A stretch of 64,000 bases of DNA, from the NCBI GenBank assembly GCA_015272215.1, contig JACYMD010000074.1, positions 60,476 to 124,475 on the forward strand. The letters are read 5' to 3'. This stretch comes from Rivularia sp. T60_A2020_040. Lineage in GTDB: Bacteria; Cyanobacteriota; Cyanobacteriia; Cyanobacteriales; Nostocaceae. Made by a program: the position numbers and the translations under genes. The notes under the pieces are model-generated. The model saw only the letters and a list, made by a program, of their open reading frames with translations. It ran no database searches and was not told where the DNA came from. This document shows, piece by piece, positions 1-9,958 of this stretch (positions are counted from its first letter, which is position 1; every line of letters begins with the position of its first letter).

Positions 1-465
1 AAACAGCAACAATTAGAAACTATCAAGTCTCCAGTAAAGGGGATAGTTTACGATGTCAAAGCAAGTAAAGGCCCTGTACAAGCAGGGGAACAGTTACTTT
101 CAATTTTACCTCAAGGAGAAGAATTATTATTAGAAGTTAAAGTTCTCAACCGCGACATTGGTTTTATTCGTCAAGGAATGAAAGCAAAAGTCAAAATGGC
201 AACTTTTCCTTTTCAAGAATTTGGTACCATTCCTGGTGAGGTAGTACGTGTTAGTCCTAATGCAATAGTAGATGAAAAATTAGGATTGATATTTCCCACA
301 ACAATTAAGCTGAATCAAAAATCAGTTGTATTGCGTGACAAAGAAGTAATATTTACTCCTGGAATGGTTGCAAATGCTGATATTGTAACTCGTAAAAAAT
401 CGATTTTGACATTCTTGGTTGAGCCTGTGACGCGACGGTTTAGCGAAGCATTTTCTGTGAGATAG
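1..465 (+). CDS. HlyD-family membrane fusion protein, C-terminal part (5' truncated by window)
   Basis: The reading frame is open from base 1 and ends at 465, giving the last 154 residues of a periplasmic adaptor (membrane fusion protein). The sequence shows a lipoyl/barrel-sandwich strand region (SPVKGIVYDV, then GPVQAGEQLLSILP), followed by a beta-barrel domain (LEVKVLNRDIGFIRQGMKAKVK) and the typical tail ending in PVTRRFSEAFSVR. In this family the adaptor links an inner-membrane ABC exporter to an outer-membrane channel in type I secretion. The N-terminal membrane anchor and the partner genes lie outside the window. A possible functional partner, the exporter at 11.6-14.3 kb, is not adjacent, so the pairing is only inference. 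Confidence 0.85.
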   Translation, partial: KQQQLETIKSPVKGIVYDVKASKGPVQAGEQLLSILPQGEELLLEVKVLNRDIGFIRQGMKAKVKMATFPFQEFGTIPGEVVRVSPNAIVDEKLGLIFPTTIKLNQKSVVLRDKEVIFTPGMVANADIVTRKKSILTFLVEPVTRRFSEAFSVR

Positions 466-509
466 TTGATAGTTGACAGTTGACAGTTGACAGTTGACAG
501 TTGACAGTT
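465..509. repeat. Heptamer tandem repeat (TTGACAG)n
   Basis: Several tandem copies of the 7-mer TTGACAG directly follow the adaptor stop codon. The same heptamer or its complement (CAACTGT) recurs at about 15965-15993, 28204-28234, 29694-29718, 55865-55921 and 63948-64000. It is a short tandemly repeated sequence of the type common in Nostocales intergenic DNA. Confidence 0.85.
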
Positions 510-548
510 ACTTTTTGAATCTTAACTACTAACTCCTAACTCCCGTAC

Positions 549-569
549 AGACGTAGCATTGCTACGTCT
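549..569. repeat. GTAGAGACG-family intergenic hairpin
   Basis: A perfect inverted repeat with arms AGACGTAGCA / TGCTACGTCT and a 1-nt loop. The same palindrome family occurs at 6934-6956, 30546-30568, 30632-30660 and, with changed stems, at 17229-17256. It also occurs inside two coding regions at 22342-22384 and 26876-26933. Confidence 0.85.
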
Positions 570-592
570 CTACAAAACTAACTCAAAAGTCC

Positions 593-1588
593 TTAACTAC
601 CTTTATATTTCAAAACAAAAATTACCGCGATTAAACCAGCTAAAAGCATTATCCAAGCTCCAGTTGCTATTTTGATGAACTTTTTAGCCTTGATGTTTTG
701 CCACCAACCCGTGGGGCGTAAATCTTGAAGTAATAAAGTGGCGATGGCGGCTAAGTTTAAACTGGCAATATTGGCAATTAATAATAACATTGCTCCGATT
801 GCGGGTTGCCATTCTCCGGAGCCCATCAACATTCCCCAAGTTACCAAAGGTGGTAATAAGGCAACTGACACCATGACTCCGACGATAGAACTGATTTCAC
901 CAGCGGTTAAGGAAATCGCAGCAGCAGCACCGGAAGCAAGAGCAACGACAATATCAGCTAAAGTTAATTTGGTTCGGATAGCTATTTCTGGTAAATCTGG
1001 ACTAATAGGAGACAGTAAACCGATTAAAATTGAAAATACTATGGGGATGACAATTCCAATTACACCAACTCTGATAGTTCGTACAGCTAAAGTAAAATCT
1101 CCTAAAATAGTAGCTACTGCTAATGCCATATTAGGTTTAAGTAATGGTGCTAGTACCATTGCACCAATGATTACTGCTTCACTACCGCGTACCAAACCCA
1201 CAGCAGCAATACTAGAAGATAATAATAATAATGAAATCTGTGTCCATGAAAAATGAATACTTGAAGCTACATTAGTATAAATTTCTTCACGATTAATGCG
1301 AGTTGGTGCATCTGGTAAACCAACCGAATTTTCTGATGATTCGAGTCGAGGTAAGGAAGCTTCTACTGGTAGTAGGAGTAATCGAAAGTCTTTTATATCC
1401 TTGAACTGTCCAACCAAACAATCAATTAGCGGTTCTACTTCCCCTGAAGAAAGCAATATTTTAAACTCCAATTGATTATTTTCTAGTTTTTTTTGCCAAA
1501 CTCCTAAAGAAGAATATTCTGCGATTAATTCTTCAAATAGTTTACCTTTTTCTTGTGGTAAATAAACCTCAACTAAGCGTAAATTCAT
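593..1588 (-). CDS. DUF389 / TIGR00341-type membrane protein
   Basis: 331 residues. The N-terminal ~85 residues form a soluble alpha/beta domain (MNLRLVEVYLP...). It is followed by about six hydrophobic segments, starting at ISLLLLSSSIAAVGLV and including the conserved EAVIIGAMVLAPLLKPNMALA and VGVMVSVALLPPLVTWGM stretches typical of DUF389. The family is integral to the membrane and has no settled biochemical role. The gene stands alone, convergent with the adaptor gene on its left. The start at 1588 precedes a plausible coding start (MNLRLVEV) and there is no competing upstream ATG in frame that extends the domain. Family assignment is from memory of conserved motifs. Confidence 0.85.
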   Translation of the reverse strand: MNLRLVEVYLPQEKGKLFEELIAEYSSLGVWQKKLENNQLEFKILLSSGEVEPLIDCLVGQFKDIKDFRLLLLPVEASLPRLESSENSVGLPDAPTRINREEIYTNVASSIHFSWTQISLLLLSSSIAAVGLVRGSEAVIIGAMVLAPLLKPNMALAVATILGDFTLAVRTIRVGVIGIVIPIVFSILIGLLSPISPDLPEIAIRTKLTLADIVVALASGAAAAISLTAGEISSIVGVMVSVALLPPLVTWGMLMGSGEWQPAIGAMLLLIANIASLNLAAIATLLLQDLRPTGWWQNIKAKKFIKIATGAWIMLLAGLIAVIFVLKYKGS

Positions 1589-1969
1589 GTACGGTGTTTT
1601 TGGAGAAAGTTTTTTGATAATCTAATAGTTATTATTTAGCGTAACTGATTACCAAAATAAAAGCTTGTTTTCTTTGTCACTCTGTTGGTATGAAGTTTAA
1701 ATTATTCCTTAATGAGGATGCGCTTGATTTTTTTAATGATAGTAAAGGGTTGGGGGGAATAGGGAATAGGGAATAATAACCAATACCTTCCCGCCCTAAA
1801 ATTAGCTTTATCTCTTTATCTCTTTATCTCTGTGTTCTCTGCGCCTAGTAAGGTTTTTTTTTCAGTAATCTTTCAGCGGAAAAAGAGTAATCATCCAGAC
1901 TTGATATTATTCACAGTACAGAAGTCGGGTAACTTTCACAACACCCAATTTCTAGCTCTACACTACTCC
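1589..1969. repeat. Intergenic region with a dispersed CTCTTTATCTCT repeat
   Basis: No gene is seen. Positions 1806-1870 hold a sequence (CTTTATCTCTTTATCTCT, then GTGTTCTCTGCGCCTAGTAA, then a T-rich run and CAGTAATCTTTCA). It is closely matched at 40028-40090, and a looser relative lies at 36090-36135. This is a dispersed intergenic repeat. Confidence 0.7.
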
Positions 1970-3424
1970 CTAAAATAAAATATCAGGTTCTTCGAGCATA
2001 CTTTCAAAATCTTTGTTGAAGATTGGGTTATTTTTATTTCCTAAACTATTTTGTTGATAATTAATCAACTGTGATTCAAAGTAGAAATTTACAGACTTGT
2101 TAATATTTGGATTGGGAGATAAATTAAAAGTTTCAGTATTGCCAAAATCAAAGCTTGTACTAAAACTTTTGTTTGTATATCCAGCATCAAAATTAGATTC
2201 AAAACTACTACCTTGAATTAACTCAGTAGAATCGAATTTCAAACTGATAGTTTGAATATTATTACTAGCTGTTTCTTCGAGAGTTTGACGTATCAAATTA
2301 CTATTCAAATTAGGATTAGCACTTAACATTAAAGCTACTACTCCTGCAATGTGCGGAGTTGCCATAGAAGTACCACTATAGGAATCATACCTGTTATTTG
2401 GAAGTGTAGAGTAAATATCGACTCCTGGAGCGGTAAGATATGTTAAAGCATCGGTTCCTGCACGGTTAGAAAATCGAGCCATATTTTTATCTTGATCTAT
2501 AGCTCCTACAGCAATTCCATATTTGTCTGCATAACGAGCCGGATAAAGTGGTGTTTCACCGCTACTGTTTCCCGCTGCCATGACTACGATTACTCCTTTA
2601 CTGTGAGCATACTGTATGGCTCTTTCTATCCCAAAGCTAGGAAAAGAACCACCTAATGAAAGGTTAATGACATCGGCTCCATTATCGGCAGCATAATAAA
2701 TACCATTAGCCACCGCAGTAGTAGAACCAGAACCAAAATCATCTAAAACTTTTACTGGCATTATTTGAGCATCGTAAGCAATACCAGTTACACCAAAATC
2801 ATTTTTTGTCCCCGCAATAGTACCAGAAACGTGGGTACCATGTCCATCTACATCTATGGTGTTATTATTATTTCCATCAAAGTTCCAACCATAAACATCA
2901 TCGATATAACCGTTACCATCATCATCTTTGCCGTTGTTGGGAATTTCACCCTGATTTATCCAAATATTCTGTTTTAAATCATCGTGATTGCTATCGACAC
3001 CTGTATCTAACACCGCAACTACGACACCTTGCCCTGTATATCCTTTTTCCCATACAGAAGGTGCTTTTACAGCATCAGCTCCCCAATTTTTACCTCCTAG
3101 CTCAGGAACATTTGCAAATGTGTCTTCTCCAACTATTTTAGCTACTGCTGCTGCTGCATTTGCTAAACCATAACCATTTTCTGAGTTGTATCCTTGACTG
3201 CTGGAAGTATAAACATTTTCTGGGGAAGTATTTATATGTGGTATTACAGATTCTTCAGAGCTTTTAACAATTGAATCATTTCTAGAAGATTCAAAACTGC
3301 TACGACTCAGAAGGTTCAGATTATTTTGTTCAACCTGTAAATTTAATTCATCTGTTGTGAGAAATGCTGTGTTATTTTGTGTTTTTTCAGTAAATAAATT
3401 ACTATCATTCAAATTAAGTTGCAT
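1970..3424 (-). CDS. S8 family (subtilisin-like) serine peptidase
   Basis: 484 residues with a complete catalytic triad. Asp lies in VVVAVLDTGVDSNHDDL (about residue 140), His in GHGTHVSGTIAG (about 195) and Ser in SGTSMATPHIAGVVALM (about 353). A Ca-binding-like DDDGNGYIDD stretch sits between Asp and His. The first ~110 residues are an Asn/Ser-rich leader without a hydrophobic signal peptide, and the ~80-residue C-terminal tail is low in complexity. Absence of a Sec signal fits leaderless export, for example type I secretion, or an intracellular role. It is the first of three protease genes on this strand. Product identity is firm; substrate and location are inferred. Confidence 0.92.
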   Translation of the reverse strand: MQLNLNDSNLFTEKTQNNTAFLTTDELNLQVEQNNLNLLSRSSFESSRNDSIVKSSEESVIPHINTSPENVYTSSSQGYNSENGYGLANAAAAVAKIVGEDTFANVPELGGKNWGADAVKAPSVWEKGYTGQGVVVAVLDTGVDSNHDDLKQNIWINQGEIPNNGKDDDGNGYIDDVYGWNFDGNNNNTIDVDGHGTHVSGTIAGTKNDFGVTGIAYDAQIMPVKVLDDFGSGSTTAVANGIYYAADNGADVINLSLGGSFPSFGIERAIQYAHSKGVIVVMAAGNSSGETPLYPARYADKYGIAVGAIDQDKNMARFSNRAGTDALTYLTAPGVDIYSTLPNNRYDSYSGTSMATPHIAGVVALMLSANPNLNSNLIRQTLEETASNNIQTISLKFDSTELIQGSSFESNFDAGYTNKSFSTSFDFGNTETFNLSPNPNINKSVNFYFESQLINYQQNSLGNKNNPIFNKDFESMLEEPDILF

Positions 3425-3958
3425 AAAGTTATACCTTAAATAAATTAATCTTTATTTTGATGACTAATAGTGAAAATTCTGAAAATGATTCAAGTTTTAA
3501 GTTGCAATAATATTCGGATTAACCATAATTACTATGAAATTTAATTTTAAATTGCTAGTAATTTGACAATAATATTGTTTTTAATATTTTTATGAAGATA
3601 AATCGAATTTTAGTAATAGATTAATTCTTCAATCAAACATTTATTAATTATCAAAATGTGTATTTGAAACCTTTTATTTCAAAAAACCGGGTTTTTATTT
3701 ACAAAAACCTAAAAACCCGACTTCTATCTATCAAGTGTCTTCAAGAAGTCGGGTTTTAAAGGATTTTTGAAAAGTCTAATTTAATACTTTACCTGGCGAC
3801 TATAAGCTACACAAACCGGCTTAAATTAACTAGTCGATGCAAATGGACTTTGTTTGTGTAGTTGCGGTTTAAACCGCCGAATATTTTTCAAACATCCTCT
3901 TATAAAGATTTTCGATGAGTAACGATATTTATCTAAAAACCCGACTTATGTTGATAAT
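3425..3958. repeat. Intergenic region with AAGTCGGGTTTT inverted repeat
   Basis: No gene is seen in this AT-rich gap. Positions 3712-3725 and 3744-3757 form a perfect 14-bp inverted repeat (AAAACCCGACTTCT / AGAAGTCGGGTTTT) with an 18-nt loop. Partial copies lie at 3688-3695, 3937-3948 and 1921-1930. It could act as a transcription terminator but is more likely a mobile intergenic palindrome. Confidence 0.65.
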
Positions 3959-6379
3959 TTACGTAGAAACTACATTTTTAATAGTAGAATCCCAATAACT
4001 AAAGTTGTTACTAATTTCATTCCAACTTAGTTCTAAAGTTCGAGATTTTAAAGCCGTATTATCAGTACTCCAAGGATTTAATAAAGTAAACTTTTGAGTT
4101 GCGGTATTATAATCAACTAAAGCGTAAGCATGGGAAGTGACAATATTTGATTCTATTCCACTAGATTTTGAACCAAATCCGACAACTTCACCGGAACTAA
4201 AAGCATCAATAACCGTATTAAAATTGAGTCTTCTACCCAAAGCAGATTTTTCTCCGGTAATATGCGCGAATGCATCACTCAAATATCCAGCATTACCAAT
4301 ACCATTATATGAATTGGTATTATCTTGATTAATCCATCCAGATTCATTCAGTTGAGCATAAGCTTTTTCTGCTAATGCAACCCATAATTCATTATTACTA
4401 TTTCCGTGATAATCACCGGCATTGGCATACACTAAATTACCGATATTATTGGTTGGTAAATATCTGTCTACCGTGACATAATCGGCAACTCCTTGATTAT
4501 AAAAACGAACGGTAAAAGTACCATCTCCATTATCAATAAACATATTTTGGATTATTTCTGGAGATTGTACGATAGTTGCACCTAAACCAGCCAAAAAGAA
4601 ACAGTCATTGATATAACCTTGCTTGATATCATCATGACTGATACCATTTTGAAATAAAGAACCTTCTGTGTATCGATAAGTATGAGTCGTTATCGGACGT
4701 TCACTTCCTAAAAACCATTTGTTAATCAGCCTTTCCAATTGAACATCGCTACTTCCAGCCTGTAAATTACCCGATTTATTTGCAATATCACCGTTAACAA
4801 CTTTATTTGATAAAACTCTTACATAGTCTGACATTCCCAAGTAAGAAGCATGATTAATTATGGTACGTAAATCATTTAATTCCGTTGAATCAACCACACC
4901 GTCATCTTTTGCATTTCGGAGAATCGCGATCGCCTCATTACGGTCTATAATATTGTCTGAAAATAATGATCTACTTAATTCACGAATGTTTGTATCTTGA
5001 ATATTCTGATCAAACCAATCTAGTTGGGCAACTTTATCTACAACTTGGAAAGACTTTTGCCAGATATTACTATAATTATCTATCTTATCGCGGGTTCTTG
5101 CCCATAATACATAGTTACCCGCTTCAAGGGAATCAATACTGTAATCAAAGCCGAAAGAGCCATCTCCATTACTGCGAAATTCCACCGCATCAGCGATATT
5201 TTGCCAATTTCCACCCTGTTTTTGTAACCAAAAATCAACTCGGCTCAAATCATCTATACCGTTAGCATCAAATACTTTACCGTTGATAACGCGCACACCA
5301 CCCTCAATTGTTTCAATGTCAAACTCGAAGTTAGAAGGCGCAATATTCGCAACTTTAAAGTAAGTTGTTAAAGTATCTCCAGCAGCACCGGCTTTATCAT
5401 AGGCTGTGGCTTTGAGTTCGTAATTACCTTGTTTTAAATCGCTAATACTATAGTTAAAACCGATAGAAGTATCCTGATTCTGATAAAACTTGAGAGCGTC
5501 TTTAATATCAGTCCATTCACCCCCCTCTTTCTTCAGTTGAAAATCAATTCTTTGCAAGTCATTTATACCATTAGCATCAAATACTTTGGTGTCAGTCAGC
5601 TTGATTCCTCCACTAATTTGCTCGATTGCAAAGCCTAGATTTTCAGGAGCTAAATTGACAATATTTTCAACGTTAAAAGATTCTTTCCAAGCGTTGCTTC
5701 TAGCACCGAATTTATCGGTAGCTCTACTCCATATATGGTATTTCCCTTGTTCAAGATTGCTGATATCGTAATTAAAGCCAATTGAACCATCGGTATTCTG
5801 ACTAAATTCAGATACACTACCAAATTTTTTCCAGCTTTCACCCTGTTTTTTCAGCCAAAAATCTACTGTTCGTATATCATTTACACCATCAGCATCAAAA
5901 ACCTTAGTATCTGTAAGACGTACTCCACCTGCAATCGCTTCTGTATTAAATTGAAATGCTTGTGGTATATGGTTGCTTCTGACTCTCAAATTGTAGGAAG
6001 TACTAGCATTACCAACTTGATGAACATGAATATGATAACTACCTGAATCTAAAATCTGATTGATTCTTTCAGTTACAGTACCTTTAGCCGATGATTTGGC
6101 AATTTCTGAACCATTATCATTTAACAGTCGAACATCTGCATTATCAGATAAATTACTCAATACAAGGTTAAAACTACTGCGATTGCTTAATTTAAAGCTA
6201 TAGTAATCATCAGTATTATCCAAGCCAACTTGATCTTTGATAACTTGCCACTTTTGATTAGTATCTAAAGGAGTCGAAGAAGCGAGAAAGTTTCCCCCAT
6301 TATCTATTTGCATAATATACGGCTGCTTTTTGTGATGTAAATAAAGTTTGTCAACAGCACCTTGCTTATTTGTATGCAA
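3959..6379 (-). CDS. Calpain-like C2 family cysteine protease with PPC and Ig-like repeats
   Basis: 806 residues. Order seen: a pre-peptidase C-terminal-like (PPC) domain at about 35-135 (DDYYSFKLSNRSSFNLVLSN); three ~100-residue Ig-like repeats at about 140-445, each with a VFDA(D/N)G(V/I)(N/D)D signature; a helical linker; and a calpain catalytic domain at about 555-806. The catalytic residues appear intact: Cys in GYINDCFFLAGLGA (about 590), His in VTSHAYALVDYN (about 750) and Asn in LLNPWSTDN (about 766). There is no hydrophobic signal peptide. The protein resembles large secreted or surface bacterial calpains. The first methionine is uncertain; MQIDNGGNF (residue 23) is an alternative. 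It lies between two subtilases that share the PPC or leaderless character. Confidence 0.9.
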   Translation of the reverse strand: MHTNKQGAVDKLYLHHKKQPYIMQIDNGGNFLASSTPLDTNQKWQVIKDQVGLDNTDDYYSFKLSNRSSFNLVLSNLSDNADVRLLNDNGSEIAKSSAKGTVTERINQILDSGSYHIHVHQVGNASTSYNLRVRSNHIPQAFQFNTEAIAGGVRLTDTKVFDADGVNDIRTVDFWLKKQGESWKKFGSVSEFSQNTDGSIGFNYDISNLEQGKYHIWSRATDKFGARSNAWKESFNVENIVNLAPENLGFAIEQISGGIKLTDTKVFDANGINDLQRIDFQLKKEGGEWTDIKDALKFYQNQDTSIGFNYSISDLKQGNYELKATAYDKAGAAGDTLTTYFKVANIAPSNFEFDIETIEGGVRVINGKVFDANGIDDLSRVDFWLQKQGGNWQNIADAVEFRSNGDGSFGFDYSIDSLEAGNYVLWARTRDKIDNYSNIWQKSFQVVDKVAQLDWFDQNIQDTNIRELSRSLFSDNIIDRNEAIAILRNAKDDGVVDSTELNDLRTIINHASYLGMSDYVRVLSNKVVNGDIANKSGNLQAGSSDVQLERLINKWFLGSERPITTHTYRYTEGSLFQNGISHDDIKQGYINDCFFLAGLGATIVQSPEIIQNMFIDNGDGTFTVRFYNQGVADYVTVDRYLPTNNIGNLVYANAGDYHGNSNNELWVALAEKAYAQLNESGWINQDNTNSYNGIGNAGYLSDAFAHITGEKSALGRRLNFNTVIDAFSSGEVVGFGSKSSGIESNIVTSHAYALVDYNTATQKFTLLNPWSTDNTALKSRTLELSWNEISNNFSYWDSTIKNVVST

Positions 6380-7064
6380 GGTAAAGATTTCATAGTAGTT
6401 TGTAAACTTTCCTATCTTTTTGAGAGGAACTTCTATAGTGCTACTTACATTCCTAAAACAGCTAGGGAAAAATTACCTATTAATTAAATATAAAAAAATG
6501 GCATATCTCACTTAGATACAACGGAGAAATAACAAAGTTAATTCCCATAAATTCAGTATTGATGCGATATTTTATAAAGTTATTTAAAAGTAGTCTAATT
6601 TTTAAAGCCTGAGTAAGTATATCGCTAAAAGTCTTTATGGATAAGCTTTATAACTAAATAGGAGTTTGAACTCGAATATACATCCTGTAAAAAATAATAC
6701 TTTGCAAAGTAAATAATAGAATATTTTTGATTATTTAAGTTGAATAGTAAAACATAGTACTTAAGTAGTTACAGACAAATATAAGACATGATATTTTAAA
6801 TAATTAATTGAAGAATAAGTATCAAATTAAAAAATTTACTATATTCAAGGAAAAATCAATTAATCCGGAAAAAATGGATTATTTCTTTATTTAATTAATT
6901 TATTTATTTAATTTAATTAATTTAATCCTTGTAGAGACGTAGCAGTGCTACGTCTCCCACTCCCACAATGTGAAATCATCACCGATATTTTTATTCAGCA
7001 ACGACTAAAACTAAATCTTGCTGCCGCTGAATGCAATGATGAAAATCATATCTGTTCGATTAAA
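6380..7064. repeat. AT-rich intergenic gap with GTAGAGACG hairpin
   Basis: No gene is seen over 685 bases. It holds a long A/T tract (TTAATT repeats near 6893-6925). At 6934-6956 there is a perfect hairpin with arms GAGACGTAGCA / TGCTACGTCTC, a member of the dispersed palindrome family. Confidence 0.7.
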
Positions 7065-9149
7065 TTAAGCAAAACCCCGTGCAATGGCTAAAGCCCTTCT
7101 GACTCCTGCATCGGCGTTAATAAATCCGTTACCATAAACAGTGTCATAACCTTGACTACCCAAATCGTAAGCTGTTTCAGAGATAATTGCCTTAATCTGT
7201 GTCGCGCTCAGATTGGGATTAACACTCCATAATAACGAAGCAACACCGGAAACATTAGCTGTAGAAGCCGAAGTTCCATTAAAGTTTTCGTTGTAACCAA
7301 AATCAAAGTTACCCGAAGCATCACGATTTGCACTGGTACTAATAAACTCAGATGGAGCAGTAACGGTTAAACCATTACCATAATTAGAACCCCACCAATT
7401 ATCATAGGAAATTCGTTCACCCGGTGTTTTTGCATTCCCGAAATAATCTGTAGTACCCCAAGAAGAACCCACAGCTACAACATTATCGTATTTTTTCGCT
7501 AAATCTGCCGGACTAGAAATACTCTTATTATTGCCATTACCTGAAGCAATGACAAACAAAGCTGTATTTTGGTTGTCTGCAATTAGTTGTTCAAATTCAG
7601 GGGAATAACCACCAGCCAAACTGATATTAACCACCAAACGCTTACCTTGAGCTTGGGATTGCTCTATCATTGCTTGGGTTGCAGTAGCTAAGTTGTAATC
7701 AGGAGCATCATCACCAACAACATCGATGTTGATTACCTCTGAATTCCAGTTAATCCCAGCCGCTCCAATTCCGTTATTACTTGCAGCAGCAATAGTTCCT
7801 TGTACTAAAGTTCCGTGAGAGAAATTACTGGATTTACTCCATTCATCTAAATAGTTTTTACCGATAAAATTAGTACCGCGTAAATCTGGATGAATATTTC
7901 CACTGCTATCAGTTCCCAACCCCGTATCTTGGATGCCAATTATGACATTATTGGAACCAGTTGTAAAGCGCCATGCATTATGAACCCCCATGCCGTGCAG
8001 ATTCCACTGTTGGTTAAACAAAGGATCATTAGGAGTTACTGATAAATCCATGGTAGTATCGGCAAATTTTATTGTTTCAATACCTTCAAATAAAATTTCC
8101 CTACCATCACCAAAAGTTAGAGCATCAAATATTCGATTACCGTTGCCCGAATTATAAACTACACCACCATCGGGAGTATTCGCATAATTCAAGACAACCG
8201 AAGATGAAATAAAATCGGATAAATCCAGTAAATCCCGTGCTCCACTACCATAGTCAACGTTGCCGTTACCCGAAAACACTGTGCGACTGTAACCTGGTTG
8301 ATATGTAAAAGTATCAGCCCTTAAAGTTCCTAGGAAGGTATTGGTAGTTTGAGGGATAGCAGAAGTAGGAATCGGAGATGATACACTTGTTGTTTCCGTA
8401 TCTACTGTTGTGTTATTGGCAGACGTGGGAATTATTTCGACTGGAGATGCAGAAAAATTGAGATTATAGTAAGTCTCGCTATTGTTGTAGGAATTAACTT
8501 CTAGATAGTAACTTCCAGCTGCTAAAGTTTTCGTAATTATCTCATTCAAGGAGCCTAGATTCACCGAGCTAGCAAGAATATTTCCTTGACTCGACAGCAA
8601 GCGTAAATCAGCATCAGCACTCAAATCATCCAAAACTATGTTCAAGTCACTGGTATTATCAAGATTAAATTTGTAATAATCCTTGCGGTCTAATTTACCT
8701 ACCCAATCGCTAATACTTTTAGTCTGAGAATCTATAGCAACTTCGCGAGCATCATTAATCGTATTTCCCGCACTGTCAAACGGTACTCCTGAAACACTCA
8801 AACGATAATTAGTTTCTATATTACCGTAAGGATAAATTTCAATATAGTAAGTACCTTTACCCAAATCAGTGCGAATCGATTCGGCTAATTTACCTGCATT
8901 ATTGGAATAGGTGATTATTTCGTCTTTATCGAATTTTCCATTGCCATTTCCATCTTGAATCAACTTTACGTCTGCATCTGCACTTAAACCGTCAAGAGTC
9001 AAGTCAAAACTACTACGTCCTTTGAGATTGAAACTGTATAAATCATTTGCTTCAAGACTGCTAACTGTATCCGTAAAGATTTGAGTACTAGTATTAATAC
9101 TGAACTGCGTTGCTGAATCGACATATCCTCTCGGTGCATTTTCTGACAT
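7065..9149 (-). CDS. S8 family serine peptidase with tandem PPC domains
   Basis: 694 residues. Two PPC-type domains occupy about 20-130 and 140-240 (LEANDLYSFNLKGRSSFDLTL; LDRKDYYKFNLDNTSDLNIVL). The first contains an EF-hand-like calcium loop (DGNGNGKFDKDE). A Thr/Pro/Ser linker follows, then a beta-rich RTX-proximal type segment (ILFEGIETIKFADTTMDL). The subtilase domain has Asp in IIGIQDTGLG (about 408), His in SHGTLVQGTIA (about 442) and Ser in NGTSASTANVSGVASLLW (about 626). No Sec signal peptide is visible, and the layout resembles calcium-dependent, type I secreted enzymes. The active-site residues look intact. The export route is inferred. Confidence 0.92.
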   Translation of the reverse strand: MSENAPRGYVDSATQFSINTSTQIFTDTVSSLEANDLYSFNLKGRSSFDLTLDGLSADADVKLIQDGNGNGKFDKDEIITYSNNAGKLAESIRTDLGKGTYYIEIYPYGNIETNYRLSVSGVPFDSAGNTINDAREVAIDSQTKSISDWVGKLDRKDYYKFNLDNTSDLNIVLDDLSADADLRLLSSQGNILASSVNLGSLNEIITKTLAAGSYYLEVNSYNNSETYYNLNFSASPVEIIPTSANNTTVDTETTSVSSPIPTSAIPQTTNTFLGTLRADTFTYQPGYSRTVFSGNGNVDYGSGARDLLDLSDFISSSVVLNYANTPDGGVVYNSGNGNRIFDALTFGDGREILFEGIETIKFADTTMDLSVTPNDPLFNQQWNLHGMGVHNAWRFTTGSNNVIIGIQDTGLGTDSSGNIHPDLRGTNFIGKNYLDEWSKSSNFSHGTLVQGTIAAASNNGIGAAGINWNSEVINIDVVGDDAPDYNLATATQAMIEQSQAQGKRLVVNISLAGGYSPEFEQLIADNQNTALFVIASGNGNNKSISSPADLAKKYDNVVAVGSSWGTTDYFGNAKTPGERISYDNWWGSNYGNGLTVTAPSEFISTSANRDASGNFDFGYNENFNGTSASTANVSGVASLLWSVNPNLSATQIKAIISETAYDLGSQGYDTVYGNGFINADAGVRRALAIARGFA

Positions 9150-9958
9150 ATTTTTGAAATCCGAAAAAACGGTATTTTTTAACTCAATATCTATAAATAG
9201 TCCTTTTTAATGTCAAAATAGAGACTATGTGCTTACTTTAACCTTAATACTACAATAAATTTACTTAATCTTCATCAAAATTTTCCATTTTATTTTAATT
9301 TGAAAAATTGTTTGTTTGGAGAAAATATGCAAATTTTCCTGCTGATAAGAAAAATTATCGGGTGATTTTGTGGTAAATGGTTTTTCTAGTTTAAAGCTAT
9401 TTGTTACTTATTTTTAGTTATCCTTAAAAAATCGAAAGTAGGTAAAACAAGCAAGGTTGATCTTGCCGTAAATAAAAGCTACAAGCGAATAAAAATCATC
9501 TGCAATTCCAAGGCTCGCTTAGGGGTTGTCCTGATTATTCGGGATATTACTTTGTCATTTTATGCTCCCTCCATCAAAGAGTTGTCATTCAAGTAATCAG
9601 TATAATCGGAAACCTATTGTAAGAGCATGCAGTTATTTGCTGTACGAATTGAAATAAAAATTATTGGGAATAAGCAACCATAAATAATTTACTCAAATAG
9701 AAAAATATATTACTTTTAAAAAATGATATGGGAGTAAGAGAGATGCTTCGTTGAGTGATCGGGTAATTAAGATGGCGATAGACAATCAATAATATCAATA
9801 ATTTTCGCAAAAGATAAAATTTATGCTGATTAATCTAAAAGTTAGTCAAAATTTTGCTGTAATTACTGATATTAAATATTTATGGGAGTGCATATTGGCT
9901 TATGGACGGTTAATTGCAATACTTGTGATGTGACGAAAACATTGGTGAAAAATAACTA
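9150..9958. other. Intergenic gap, nothing recognised
   Basis: About 800 AT-rich bases separate the divergent subtilase and DUF92 genes. No convincing coding frame, RNA fold or palindrome family member is seen. Promoters for both genes must lie here, but no clear -35/-10 pair stands out. Confidence 0.6.

Noticed and set aside
738..1256. 172-residue plus-strand frame
   Set aside because: Lies wholly antisense to the DUF389 gene, has no family motif, and reflects codon bias of the real gene.
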